Positions 23,101-37,200 of a stretch of DNA of 64,000 nt are shown here, piece after piece (the stretch's first letter is position 1; the number at the start of each line of letters is the position of its first letter). Below the pieces are notes generated by a model. The model saw only the letters and a list, made by a program, of their open reading frames with translations. It did no database searches and was not told the origin of the DNA. Origin of the DNA: Balaenoptera acutorostrata (Eukaryota; Chordata; Mammalia; Artiodactyla; Balaenopteridae); NCBI RefSeq assembly GCF_949987535.1, contig NC_080072.1:58256460-58320459 (forward strand), in the 5' to 3' direction. Made by a program: the position numbers and the translations under genes.

Positions 23101-26100
23101 TTGCTCCAAGCCACACACAGGGAGGCAGGGGCAGAGCCAGGCCTTGAGTCCAGACCTCACACTCGGGGTCCAACTCTAGACCAGTCTGTACACCACTGGC
23201 AATGGGTGGAAGTGAAGATGCTCACTGGTGTCAATGTCCTAAGGGATCAGGGCGCTGGGGAGACAGCCCTCGTGGACAAGACAAATCTGAGGCAAAGACG
23301 CAAGGCGCTGTTGTCCAGACAACTTTTTTCCATTCACCTCTGTTCGGAAGGCTTTTTTCTGGCCTGGGGATGAGCTACTGATGAGGCCTGTGGGCATTCA
23401 TAAAAAAAGATCTCAAACTCAGCCTCTGCTTTATTAGGTCCCTACATCTCTACCCTTTCTACGGAGGAAAGTGATAAGCTTTTCTCTGTTTGATGAGAAA
23501 AGCAATTAACACCAGGCTTGTAAGCAGCTGGGCTCGCCGGTGTCAGTTTGTCCTTTCTGAAGGCAAGAACAACTACCCACAATGCATCGAGTTCCTCACC
23601 CCGCCTCCCCTCACCACACACAACCTGGTTAATGTTAATACAGTCAGTGGTTTTCTTCCGAGGCCCTTGGTCTAAATGCAATTACATGGCAAACAAGTTA
23701 AGCGGGTGAGGCTCAGCAAAGACTCTCCGTCCTGCTCTGAAGGTCTCCCAATATATTTACGTGAAATTATCTCTCCGCTAATGGGAAAGATTTATGCCGT
23801 CAATTGTATTCAGCCGGTACTGAGAGATGCTTTCTCTAATGGAGGAAAATTGAATTTCTTATTGCTGGAACTCTGTCCTTCCAGAGAATTACTAACAGAT
23901 CTCATATCCTGGTGCTGGCTACTCTCCAGCCTCCTCCTGACATATGTGCCTTCAGATTCTGCCTGGACGATAACCAGTCCTCTGGGGATGGCTTCCTTTG
24001 GGGGCCTGCCCTGGTTGCTGTCCCTCCTCCACATGCGGGCCAGCCTCCTCTGATTTATCTCTCTTTGGGGATTTCCTGATAGTTGGGAAACACTAAATCA
24101 GCACCATTTGGCCATCATGTCGCCTCCACTTCAGCAAGCCAGAGCAGATGTAATTTTAGCCTGAGCTCCTGTGGATTGCTTTGGATTCTGGAGAAGATTA
24201 AGTTGACTCCCGGTACCCCTGTGGGCCGCAGAGGCCTCCTGCCAAAACAGGCATTTGGCTCAGGAATTAAGTCCTGGAGAAAAACACTTCCATCCTCCTC
24301 CTATTTGACCATGACTTTCAGTTGTCAAGAAAACCCAGTTCAACGTAAAGGCTTCCCTGGAACAAAGGAGGTGGGGAAGTCTGCTCTACGGAGGCCCTGG
24401 AAATGTGTCTCCTGCCACGTGTTTTTGTCCAGGGAGGTCTGAAGACGTGTGGCTGCTGGGTTTCCAAACATTTTCTTTCTTCATCCAGTTATTCAATGGA
24501 TACCACCAGTGGTGCACGGGTGAATATTTAACAATTGGCTTTCAAAAGAAAAGTGGCTTTCATTTGTGGTATTTGCCTACTTCTGTGGGGTAAAGACCTC
24601 CACCACGGCCGATTTCACACTACCGATGAGATATCACTGCACCCAGAGTTGGGAAGAGATGGCTAGTAGGACACCAGTATATAACAGTATTTCCACCACA
24701 GAGAAACAATAGACCTAAATAAACTCTAGAGTAAAGATGAGGGTAAAACACAGCTAAATAACTAGAAAGTGATGAGTTTTGATTATTACCTTTGTTTTTA
24801 ATATAATTTGTCTAACTGTGATTTTATATAATTTAATTTTTAATAATAGTTGTGCTTAAGAACTAGCTTGCAGAATTCCTGAACATTTACTAAGCAGTCC
24901 CTGTGAGCTGGCATGAGCCGGCTTCTGTCCACCACTGGAACACTGACCCTCACACTAAGGGTCAGTGCATCTAAGAAATAGGTGCTGCTTTGACTGTGAA
25001 ATTCCAGAATGGAAGACTGCCTTGGTGAGAAATCACTAATGCAGGGTGCAAATCACTGTCACCAACTTCCCAGCTGGCTCATATGATCCTCTTATCACCA
25101 GTCCTGTATTTGACGTGTTTTGCTTTTCCTCGGTCACTGTCTGGGCGTATGGGGTTATTTTCTACTCCTCCTTACGGTCCCATCTAAGCTGTCATCACTT
25201 CAGTGAGGCTGTTTCCAACTCTTCCTGGCACAATTAATCACCCCTCTGCTCTGCTAGGTTGCTCTAAACTTTCCAAGGATCTCTCCATGATGTGACTGTC
25301 ACACAGTGGTATCATTCACATTTACACAGCTACCTTATGTGCTTCCATCTCCAAGGGCTAGGTAAGCATGAGATAGTCTCCCTGAGTGTTTATTAGGTGA
25401 GAAATGATTAAGTAACTGAAATTCAGAGAGAACAGACTTGCTCAAGGTCCTACAGCAAAGAACTCAATGGGCTGAACTGACACTCAAAGCTAGGACTCCT
25501 TACTTCCAGGTCCTTCCTCTTACTACTGTGTTACTCACCTGCACTCACTAAAATTCACTTAATTTAGAAAACGGGGCACCTACTCGAAGGCAGGCACTGT
25601 GTTAGGTGCTGAGGTTATAGAAATACACAAATTACAGTCCCCGGTTGCTGCCTAGAGCGCACCAAAGCAAATTTGAAACGCCTGAGTGTAGTTGTCTCTG
25701 ACACCAATGAGTCAACACATGGGTTTGGCATATGTCAGGCAGCTGGGATACAAAACAAGCAATTAGGCTGGGTGAACTCTGCCAGGAAGGAGTTCTCATG
25801 CCAGGCCAAGGGGGAGAGGTGTCAAACATGCTGGCATTGGCCCAACCACATACTCAGGGCCCGACTGAGGTGCCCTGGCTGACGCCAGTGACAGGGAAGA
25901 TCTGCCTGACTGCTTCCTGGGGACACTGGCCAGGTTTGGGATCAAGGGAGGAAAGTGTTGAAGAGACAAAACCACCGTGAAACAGAACCAAGCAAAGAAG
26001 AAACTCACCTCAGCCGCCCGTCAGGGAGAAGTGGAGGGGTGTGGTGAAAGAGCCCTGGGCAGGGGGTCAGTTCCCAGTTCTGACTCTGGTAACTAACTGT

Positions 26101-28245
26101 ATGACCTTGGAGCGTCATCTGACCTCTCTGGATCTCCATTCTCTCACCTGTCCATGCAGGCTGAAGATTTTCCCAAACAGATGTAAAGTGGAATGTATGA
26201 TGGATTTAACTTGGTGCTCCTCAATCCAGCTCAAGCAGCCCTACTACACGTGGCTTCAGAATCCTAATGGAGCTCATACAATGCTGAGACTTATTTCTGA
26301 GTTGTTCCCTCTACATGGAACCTTCCACCCGTCCTCTTCACCTGAAAACCACCTGCTTAGCCTCAGGACCCACCTGGAGCGGTACCCTAGCACTCGCACT
26401 CCCTGGGCTGTCTCTGCAAAGACTCTGAGTGCTGTCATGCTATTGGGCAGCCTTTTTCCCCCCGGCAGATCACAAGCTCCTTGAAGACGGGGACCACATC
26501 CCCCCTCACTGCTGGACTGCCAGCACTGAGCGTGGGTGATGCTCATTTCTGCGTGGGCAAAAGAAAGCCTCCACCAACACAGGGGTGTGCCCTGGAATTT
26601 GAATGCGTGGTGCAGAGTAAGCTCTTGATAAATTATTTACTAAATGAATAAAGAACTGATGTGTTTCTGTAACTGAAGATGAGAGAGATACCAAAGAACT
26701 CTGAGCTACTTGACCTTGACAGGGATATGGCTACGGAACAGAGGGCTCCAGGGGCTGGGCTTTCTAGTTGGTCACAAGTTGCATCCCAAGGCTGGGTTCC
26801 TTCCCCTGGAGGATCCACCCACCTCTGCTTGCGGCCCTACTGCTTTGATGCTATAGCCTCCTCTTCTGTACATTTAAAGGTTTTGAAAACTTGAAAAAAA
26901 AAAAAAGAATGCCAGAAATTAAGTTAGGTTTGTTATTCATTGTGTATTATACAAGCAGATAGAGGAAGATGAAGGAAGAAAAACTGCAGCTTGAACATTT
27001 TTTGTTATTAAATGGAGACAGCTAATGAAGCTGGTATTCAGGAAACTGGAATAATCATTTGGGATCTATCTAGGCGGCAAAAGGTAACTTTAGCCTTTCT
27101 CTGCTTTAAGGTATTTGTTACTGTATGCCACTATTGGTTATGCAAATCACTCCTTTGCATTACATACTTTAAACAGATTTCTATGCCTGACTTGTACCCA
27201 CCCTTTAAACTGTTTTCTGCCAACTCATCTGACTGACTAGGGATCTTTCTAGCACCTACTACACTTTATCCAACATCTTGTAAGAACCTTACTTGGGCCC
27301 AAAGAAGCCCCACTTCACGGCCTGTCAAACGACCCCCATCTAGGGGGTTCCCAGTCAAAGTCTGACCCTGTCCACTCAGTAGCTTCCAAGACCTTCTTTC
27401 TAGCCTGGCAACACGGGCCATTCTGTAGCCCTTTCTTCAGAGCTTTCCATCTTGGTGCTCTGCCTCCGTTTCTTCAACCAGCTTTTCCAGCCTGCCGTCT
27501 TCCACCTGTGTACGTTTTCTTGGGAACCCACTAGTCATGACATGTGAGAAGAGACCTTCCTGATCATCTCTCTTCACACTTCACACTTCTTGCAGAAGTG
27601 AGAAAATAAAGCCTCGGCAGGGGATGGATTTGCCCATTCTCGTAAGAGTGGCTGGGGAGCCAGGATTCAAATTCAGGACTTCATTTATTATCCATGAGAA
27701 CTCAGGAAAGTCACTTCACCTCTCAGGCCACTTACCATCTGACACAGATACACACCTAAATAACAGAATCTCAATTTGTTTTAGCCGCCTAAAAAATCTG
27801 AGTTAACATCATCAGAGGAGGGCTCTGAAAACTCCTTTTGATCACACACCCTTTCTGTAAACATCTTCTGAAGGCTCCATGGGTGTATTCATATTTATTA
27901 ATAAATTGTACACACATGCTATCATCATTAGCTAATATTGGAAAGCATAATATACGCTTGGTGCAAGATTTAATGGTCAAAAAATGAATATTTCAACTAG
28001 TCTTCTTGATAATTTTGAATCTTTTGCTTCCTTGTTTGTTAGATCTGATGAGAATGATCACTACTGTTTTTAACTTCATAGTGGAGTTGAGGAAGACTTT
28101 GGACCAGGAGTAGGAATATCAGCTCTGCCGTTTGACTGTTGGCTTGTATTTGCACTTGTCATCTTTGATCGGTAGTTACTTTGCAAAATCCTTTTATGCC
28201 ACTGGACCCCATTTTTTATGTAAGTTTGGTTAAAGCTAGATTTTA

Positions 28246-28292
<47 letters not shown>

Positions 28293-31200
28293 CACAGTCA
28301 TGCTATAAACCAGTAAAGCTCCGTGAGGAGTAGATCCTCATCTCCCTCAGAACACCTCACGTGCTTGTCCAGACACTTAACCAACACTGGGACCAAGCAA
28401 ATCAGAGAAAACCTGGTGTTCCGTACAAGTAAACATCCATTCTTTCTTATTTTGAAAGATAAAAAGTAAATGTAGACAGACGTCCTAATATTTTCTTCCT
28501 GTACCTCATGGACCACATTGGGCAGCTGCCTTGGGACCACTGTACAGCACTAGAGTTACGACGGTGTGTGTCTGTGCTTTCTTTGTATGAAATAAACTCT
28601 AATATGCTATATATTACTATATTCAAAAGCCAACTTCTAGCTGTGTTTCATTCTTTATAACTTATCTCATCGCTCTTCCTATGTTTACTTTGTATGTCTT
28701 TCAATAACCTTAGGCCCAAACCAACAGAACTTGATCTAATCACTTAACGTTTAATAACGTTCCTACTTATTGGTGGTCAGGGAGCTGGACCAGATCCTCT
28801 CTTGAGGCACCTTGCAAATCTAAGATACCCAATTCTCCAGACGTTACCACTGTCAATTTACCACATCATCAGTATTCCTGTGCCATCCCTGTCATTTTCT
28901 GTAGTACCCATTGTGTCCACATAAAGTCCACGCTCTTTAGCTTGGCATGTAAATACCTTCAGGATCAGGCCCCTGCCTGCCTCTCACGTCCCAGTTTCCC
29001 ATCCTCACATCCTGTGCTGCTGCCATGTTAAATTACTTCTCATACCCTTGCCTTGGCATGCATTTCCATGCCTCCCTGACTTTGTCTATGTTGGTTCCTT
29101 TGCCTCAAATGACTCTCCTCCCATTCCTACTAATCTCTCCTTGAAGGCCTGCCTCTCAGTGAAACTCTTCCCTATTTTCCAGGACAAAGAAGCCACTCCC
29201 TCCTTTGGTGAACAAAGCACAATGTACTTATCCCACTAAAGTGTATTCATCTGTTTAAACACCTTATCTTTTCTAGATTGTGAGTTCTTTGAAGGGAACA
29301 ACTATGTCCATTTCATCTCTCTAACTCCGTGTTTATCACAGGAGTAGGTCTTTTAGTATGCGTTCAATAAATGTTGAGTAAAGAAACAAATGAAGATCAC
29401 ATAAATGAAAAAAGATGATGACATAAAAATATGAATATAGTTATTTCATATAGCCCAAAGTAAAAAATAGATATACATGGGTTGGGGGAAGAGAAACATA
29501 GATGAAGGCCAGGTAAATGAGAATAGGGTTCAGTTATTGGAACTTTAACTGAGCACCTACTATGTGCTATACACAGTGCTGGGTGGTAGGGAAGATATTT
29601 ATTTATCCATTTTCTTACTTATGGAAACTACAGGGCAGCAGTGCCAGTAGTTTCTGTTTTATTGTCCATTGTATTCTTTTTAAAAAATATATTTGTTTAT
29701 TTATTTATTTTGTTGTTGTTGTTGTTTTTGTTGTTTTGGCTGCTCCATGCGGCATAGGGGAATCTTAGTTCCCTGACCTGGGATCGAACATGTGCCCCCT
29801 GCATTGGGAGTGTGGAGTCTTAACCACTGGACCACCAGGGAAGTGCCCTCCATCGTATTCTAAGCAGTTAAATTACTAACAATAAATGAGACAGAATCCC
29901 TATGCATGAGGAACTCACCTTTTGAAATGAATATAATTTGACTAAAAAAAAAAAAAATCCTTGTATCTGGAAGTAAAGCTAGCATGGGGTAAAAAGGGGA
30001 GCTGCCTACCAGGTCATTCCAGTACGACATACAAACATCCCCAAAGTTAGCATCAAGCACCAGGCCCTGCCCGAGTACCCTGACTCTGTTCTTCCATTTG
30101 GAATCGGGTTCAGTTTAGACTCTACCAGAGGCTTCCAGATCACTTGCTGGGTATGTGGAATGAATGTCACAGGGAAGTACTCCAGTTCATGACAGAACAA
30201 GCTTTTGCTCTTGGACTGTTTTGTGTATATCTGGGGAGCGGAAAGAAGAAATCCACAGACTTCTTCAGATTAACAGGAATTTAAGGTTTAACTAGAAGAG
30301 TCCTTTGGGTGCCTGAGTCCAAGCCCCTAATTTACAGGTGAGATGCGTGATCCCTAGAGATGGACAGAACTTCCCCTCCATCACCCACTGAGGCTGAGGC
30401 ATCGACAGGTCTGCTATGATGCTCTCACCCCACCTGGGGGCATCCAATGACAAGATGGCCAGGTAACTGCTCGTGTCTTCTGGGCCCTTAGGCCTGCCTC
30501 CTGCAGAGCCCAGAAGCCACGGTCCTGTGATCTCCTAACTTTCTGTGGTCATTGAGCTACTTCAGACACTCAGGGAGCACGAGCTCCCGGGCCCCTGCTC
30601 TGATCACTCAAGCCTGGGGGCAACTCGGCTGCTGAAAGCTGATGCTTTGGGCTGAGTCGGCTCTCGCAGAAGTCATCTGGAATATTTCCTGCTGGCCAAC
30701 GAAGGTGCACACAAGAACAGAGCCCATGACTGTTCAGGACACCGTATTTCCAGAGAAGTGAGTCCTGGTTGTGGCAAAGGAGAAGCAGGACTGAGAGAGA
30801 CCAGCCAGTGGAGATCATTTCTGAGGAGCAAGCTTCCTGATCCTGGGTGGCAGGGCTGGCCAGGTCGGGGGACACGGCTCGGAAACACCGACCGTGTGCC
30901 TGGGGCCAGGGAATGTGAGTACACGTCTATGTAGGCTGTTCTCTGGGCTATGCAGCCAGAGGACGGCCTCTAAGAGGACTCCGCAGCAGATGGCTTGTGT
31001 TGCTAGAAAAACCTGAAGCAGCTCCGCTAAAATGTGACCACACACAGTGTCTCGGCAGACAAGTTCATTTCACGACCGTGTGTCCTGTCTTCCTGTCAGG
31101 GTACAGGACAGGTCTTGCTTCTCCTGGAAAAGGGAGACTTCGCTGCTTTACTCAGAAAGGGGAGACTAGGACGGACCACAATTAGACCCACTTCCTGGGG

Positions 31201-34200
31201 TGGGGCTGGAGCGGGGCAGAGACACAGAAAAGAGCTGCGGAAATCCAGCTCAGCAGGCCGGACCTGAGGTGTAGAGCAACAGACAGGTGGCATTCAAGGG
31301 AAACAGTCCTTCCAGGGGCAGGGGAGGAGGACTGACAGGGGACAGGCATGGTGAGGGAGCTCCCAGGGGCAGCTGGATGTGGATGTCCCGTGTGTCACCA
31401 GGTAACAATGCCCAGGTTCCTAAGCAGAGCACGGGTGGATCTCTAGACCCAGACATGGCAGGGGTGGGAGCCAGGTAAGGCTTGAATCCTCGGGGGGCAG
31501 GGCTACCAGGCCGCTTGTATCAGGGACTTATGGATGGAAAGTGAGTTTGGGATTCTGGGACAGGACAGAGACCCATTGCCAGAGCTGGCACATAAAGGGT
31601 CAGGCAGAGGAACGGTAGGAGGACTGGAGGCTGAGCCGCTGGGGTTGCTCTAAACCCTCCTCCTCAGATCAGGGTTAGTCCTAGAGGCCTGCAGGCTAGA
31701 CCCACAGGGTAGAGTCACAGGGCCCCGCCGTGGTGGGAGGAGGGGAGGGCAGGTCTCTCTCCTCGGCTAGAATACTGCCCAGAGGTAGCATCGCCTCCTC
31801 ACAGCCCCGCACCGTGGAACTCACTTACAGCCAGCTCTTGATGCCTCCAGGATTGGACTGGAGTGCTGGTTAGACACATTGTGGAGGTGTTTGGTACGTC
31901 CTGACCCTATATTCTCCATAGAGGACAATATTAGTGATGTGATGCCTGGCCCTCCAATATTTTAACTTCTCATTGCTTGAAGTTTATCAGCGTTGGATGG
32001 AAATGCAGAAAGTCCCTGACTTACAGACACTGGAGTTACTACCTGAGAGCCTCACTTAGGACTCCAGGCTTGCCAGGACTCAGGCTCTGCTACTGCATCG
32101 CTGAGCCAAGAGTTTTCTCTGGCCTCAAAGTCTCCTCTTCAACCATAAAGGACTGCCCATCTCAAAGGTCTGTTCACCTCTGCCTGCCACAGTGCCAGGG
32201 CACTTGCATCAGTTATATAACTACATTAATGCTTCGGGCTAAGATTCTCATTTCTCTCCCAGTTCCTACGGTGACACTAAAACCTATAGGAATACAAATG
32301 CCCTTGCCAATGCGAACGCTAACTCTTGCTGTAAGTGATAACAGCCAATAACATTCATCCAGTGCTTACTGCTCTGACACATAAGTGTTTTATATCTCCT
32401 TCAATCCTCAGACATCCCCACGAGGTACCAGTTATTATCCTCATATGACAGATGAGGAAAGTGAGGAACAGAATGATTAAGAGACTTATCCCAGGTCACA
32501 GAGCTGGCAAGGGGTAGGGCTCAAATTCAAGTCTCGCTACCTGCCTCTGAGGCCATGCTCTGGGGCACTAAGACCTGCTGCGTGTTAGCTTTTTACTGTG
32601 TTGTACAGTATTAGAAAGAAAGTCAGGGCCAGCTGGGGTTGTAGAGTTGTAGCAGCACCATGTTGTACAGATTTCCAAGCTGAAGATGCGGAGGTGGGAA
32701 TATAAAAAACCTAGCAGAGAAGGACAGAGGCTCAGCACATGGGCTCTAGGACCAATCAGCTTGGCTTCAAATGCTGGCTCTGCCACTTACAAGCTGTCTG
32801 TCCTGGGCCAGGTAACTCAGCTTCTCTGTGCCTCAGTTTCCTATCCGTAAAAGAAGGGGCATGAATTCCCTATGTTATATGGTTTTGGGGGAGATGTAAA
32901 GGTGTTACTAATTATGAAACTTACAAAGCATTTCAAATAATGCCTGACACATAGAACATCCTTGGTAAATATTCGGTGTTATTACTGAACGTGTGCTATG
33001 CACCAGCCATTGGGCTTCCTGGGTATTTTATCTCATTTAATCTTCCAAATAACCTGCAGGGTGAGAATGAGTAACCCCTCATTCCAGATGAGGAAATTGA
33101 GACTCGCTCACCCAAGGTCGCTTGCTCTCACTTGCCCGAGAACTTGAACGCAGGGCCTCTCCCTCTAAACCCCGAGTGGTTCCCGCTTCAGCGCAGCATT
33201 GTCTGCTAATGCTTCCTGTGATGGACAGCTAGGAAAAAGCTCAGGCTACACAGCAAACAGATCGTAATTTGGTTTTGGAATCAATAAAGGGATGATCAAG
33301 TGGCAGAGGAGGACTTGTTAGCTGCTCATCAGGATGATGTGAGAAGTTGCTGCCTGCATCCTGAATTCAATCACCTAGTTGCTTTATCATCATAAACATT
33401 CATTTCAATGAGGGGAGGGATTTTTTTTTTTTTTTTTAACCAACATGAATAATATATAATGGCTGACATTTTGGAGGAAGCAGGATCTTTACCTTCTTCC
33501 ATCTTCCATCAGGGTAATTTATCATTGTCTTCCTCCCTGCCCCCCTTTTTTAAACTGATGGGGTAGCCTGTCAGCTCAGCTTGTTCTGAAAACGCAGGAG
33601 TATAATTCAATAATAAATTCGCTCAGAGGCCAGCTGTCAGGAAGCTGGTGTTTATATGAACTCCATTAGATGATCTCTACTGCTCAGACTCTCTGAGGGC
33701 TATCTGAGGGCTGTCTTAAGGCCTGGGGCGGGGTGGAGTGGCAGGCAAATGCATTTCTGGAACTGCTCTGTCACTGACACTTGAATATGGCTTTAGATAT
33801 GCAGTGGGCTGATGAAAAATTATATTGCATACATGATCTTTCCTCCCTCTTTTCCATTATATTTTTCCTCTTGTAACCTCTTACTTCCAAAATTCTTGGA
33901 AACATTGTGGCTTTATAAAGGGTCTGAGAGAAATTCTAAAGGCTTACGTGGTATCAAGGTTATTTCACTTCTGTTAGTGGCAGTTTTAAGTCCTAACTGA
34001 GGTGACATGCCCTAATCTGGTTAGTGCACAGGCGAGGGGCAGATCTTTCTCAGTTTCTGCCCCAAACTACCTTTCTGGTCTCAGAGTCCCCTCTGTTCTT
34101 CTTTTTCCTCCATGGCCCCTCTGCACACCAGGATCATACATCCTAGATTCCCTGAGACCCTCCTGATTTCAAACATTAGAGCATGTCTCTTGACTTTTGA

Positions 34201-37200
34201 TTTGGAAAATACTGTCACCATAATTATGCTCCGGCCACATTAAAATTCTCTTGGTTCTTTGATTATCATGGAAAGTCATGCTGGTTCCTCAGTCTAGAAT
34301 GCATTTTTAAATCCTGTTCAACTGAAACCCACAGTAAGCAACATACCCTATTCAAGAGTACACACCACACACACACGCGTCATGAAATACATACCCTTTT
34401 AGAGTGCTGCACTGATATTTTCTATTCCACTGTACCCTATTCCATTTAAGTTTACTTTTTTTTTTTTTTTAATTATTTATTTATTTATTTTTGGCTGCGT
34501 TGGGTCTTCATTGCTGCACGCGCGCAGGCTTTCTCTAGTTGCGGGAGTGGGGGCTACTCTTCGTTGTGGTATGCGTGCTTCTCATTGTGGTGGCCTCTCT
34601 TGTTGCGGAGCACGGGCTCTAGGTGCACGGGCTTCAGTAGTTGTGGCACGTGGGCTCAGTAGTTGTGGCTCGCGGGCTCTAGAGCGCAGGCTCAGTAGTT
34701 GTGGCACACGGGCTTAGTTGCTCCATGACATGTGGGATCTTCCCAGACCAGGCCTCGAACCCGTGTCCCCTGCATTGGCAGGCAGATTCTCAACCACTGT
34801 GCCACCAGGGAAGTCCAAGTTTACTTCTTAAAAAAAATAGTTTCGACCCACTACATTGACTTCATGATGTGCTAACAGGATGTTGTGACCTGAAGTGGGA
34901 TAAATAATGTTTCAATGGCTAACCCTCTTCACTGAAATCTTTGTCTCAGGCCAAAGGCCATCTCCTGCCAGAAGTCTTATTTCATTAGTTCATTTGTTTG
35001 CTTGCTCATTCATTCTCAAAACCAAACATTCACTGCGGCCTGTTCTGAGCCAGGCCCTCTGCCAGGTGCTGGAGAAACAAAGATGGGCCAGGTGCAGCCC
35101 CTGTGCTGTGGAGCTCAGGGACCTGGATTTGCAGTGGGAGTGATGGCCCCGCCGTTGAGCTCTCAAAACACTCTCTCTCTACTCTGTTCGAGCACTCAGC
35201 AGTAGCTGATTGGCTGACTCACTGATTCATCTACCATTCATTGTGGTTTAGTCTGTGCCAACCCCTCTGCTAGGCACTAGGGATTGAATGACCAACGAGG
35301 CATGGGACGCACAAGGAGGCCCCAGTGTAATGGGGTCAGATGCACATCTTCTCGCAGGCCTAGTGCAGAGTAGGTGCTGATTAATATTTACCAAATGGAG
35401 CGCGGCAGTTCTGTCCCTCTCTGCACCTGCCCACTCTCTCCTCTCCACAGGATCTGACCCTCTCTATACGATTCGATCCTCTGCCTCCTTTGGGATGAAT
35501 ACTCTGGTCCATCCCTCCTTTTTCTAAAGTCCCCCTGACTCCTGAAGTCTTTTCTCTTTGGGTTCAGTGTGCCCTGTAGCTGACTTTGGTAGCAACCTAT
35601 CCACACCCAACCACTTGCCTGAGTGAGCTGATAACCTATTAGGTTTCGAGGAGCCCAGAGAGACTTGACAACATCACATCCTTCCTCTCACCAATACAGT
35701 GTCCTCAAACATGTTCTGAACTGGTACTAAGTAACTTGGCGGTGGTTCTTCCTCTTCCTATAATCTGCTACCCTGTCTAGCAGTGGCAATTCACAAGTAT
35801 TCACTGAACTGATCTGTCTGCCCTGTGTCCAGCTCTTTTGACCCAGTCAGTCCTTCCCAAGATAAGAGATACAACCAAAGTTGTGTAACCGGGAAACAGC
35901 TGCCTTGAGTGGTCTTAGAGGAGGAATTGTCTCACACTGCCCTCACTTTCCCAGCTGTCTAATCCCAAGTTCCACGGTCTGGGTCCTGTTATCTGTCCTC
36001 CTAGTATGGACAATCCAGCTGGGGATCCTTCTTCCACCTGCAGACCTGAATGGCTCCTCCCCTCCCACACACGTCTCCACAGAGGGCACCCTGCGTTGTA
36101 TTCTCCCCATGAATCCAGGGGAGGGACAGGTGCCTTCCACTAGGCAGAACGGCTCCAGGCATTCAGGCCAGGGTGGAAAGATGGTATTCAAGCCACCTAA
36201 CCTGGTGATGGTGGTTCCCCTGCCTGTTTTTTCCCTCCTGCTTTAGACCTACTTGGGATCAGCTGAAGTCATTCATATCTCTGTCACTTTATGTGGAGCT
36301 GAGCACAGCAGTGGCAGAGGGTCAGACAGAGCTACTGCATTCATTAAACCCGTATTAAACACCTGCTCTGGGCCAGGCATTGTGCTGGGCTCTGGGGACA
36401 CAGATGAACCAGACAGGGTCCCTGAGGGAGGTCTTCCTCACTCTAAGTCCATCTGGCAGTACTTCTACTTTAGTTCTGAGTCAAGCTCTGGGCTTTCCTC
36501 CAAGAAGCCCAGCCCAGCCCAGCCAAGAGCCCACTCTGCTTGGCTGGGGCCCTCACATCCTGGGGATCCATTGCCCATCCTTCCCTGAGGGCCACCCCTG
36601 CTCTAGTGCCTCTGACACCAGCTGGGGTGCTGCCCAGAAGCATGAGGAAGCCCCCACACAACTGCTGGTGTCATGTATGCATCTGGAGAACCTCTGCTTC
36701 CTCATCCCTGCCGTGGTCAGGCCTCTGAGGAAAAGCACCCTGGGGAGAGCCCTGGGTGCTGAGGGCTGGCTGGCTTGCTTTCCCCATAGAAGGGTGCTCC
36801 GGTCAGTTCCAACTGGCATTGAATTCCTCTCCCTCTCATGGTCGGTCCCAGCATGCCTCATACTTGGGTCTCCCTGAGTCAGTCACACAGCTGGGAAACT
36901 GCAGAGTAAAGGAGCTGCACCCCTGGGGCTCCTTGCTGGGCTCAGAAACGCCATTGGGTCTCTGGGTGACAGCCTGCTTCTTGGAAGAGCCTGTTAAATG
37001 GACTCCCATTCAGACTATACAAATTGTGGTGCAGCATACGGGGTGCAGGAAAACACAGGGTTTTTCTGTCCCACATGCTTGCTCTTGTTAAACACAGGCA
37101 CAAGGTCAGGCTGGCCTGCCCATCAGAAACCCCGCTCTCTGGAGAAGTGCCACTGGACTCCTCCCTAACAAGAACCCCGGCTGACAGCCGCCTGGCAGAA

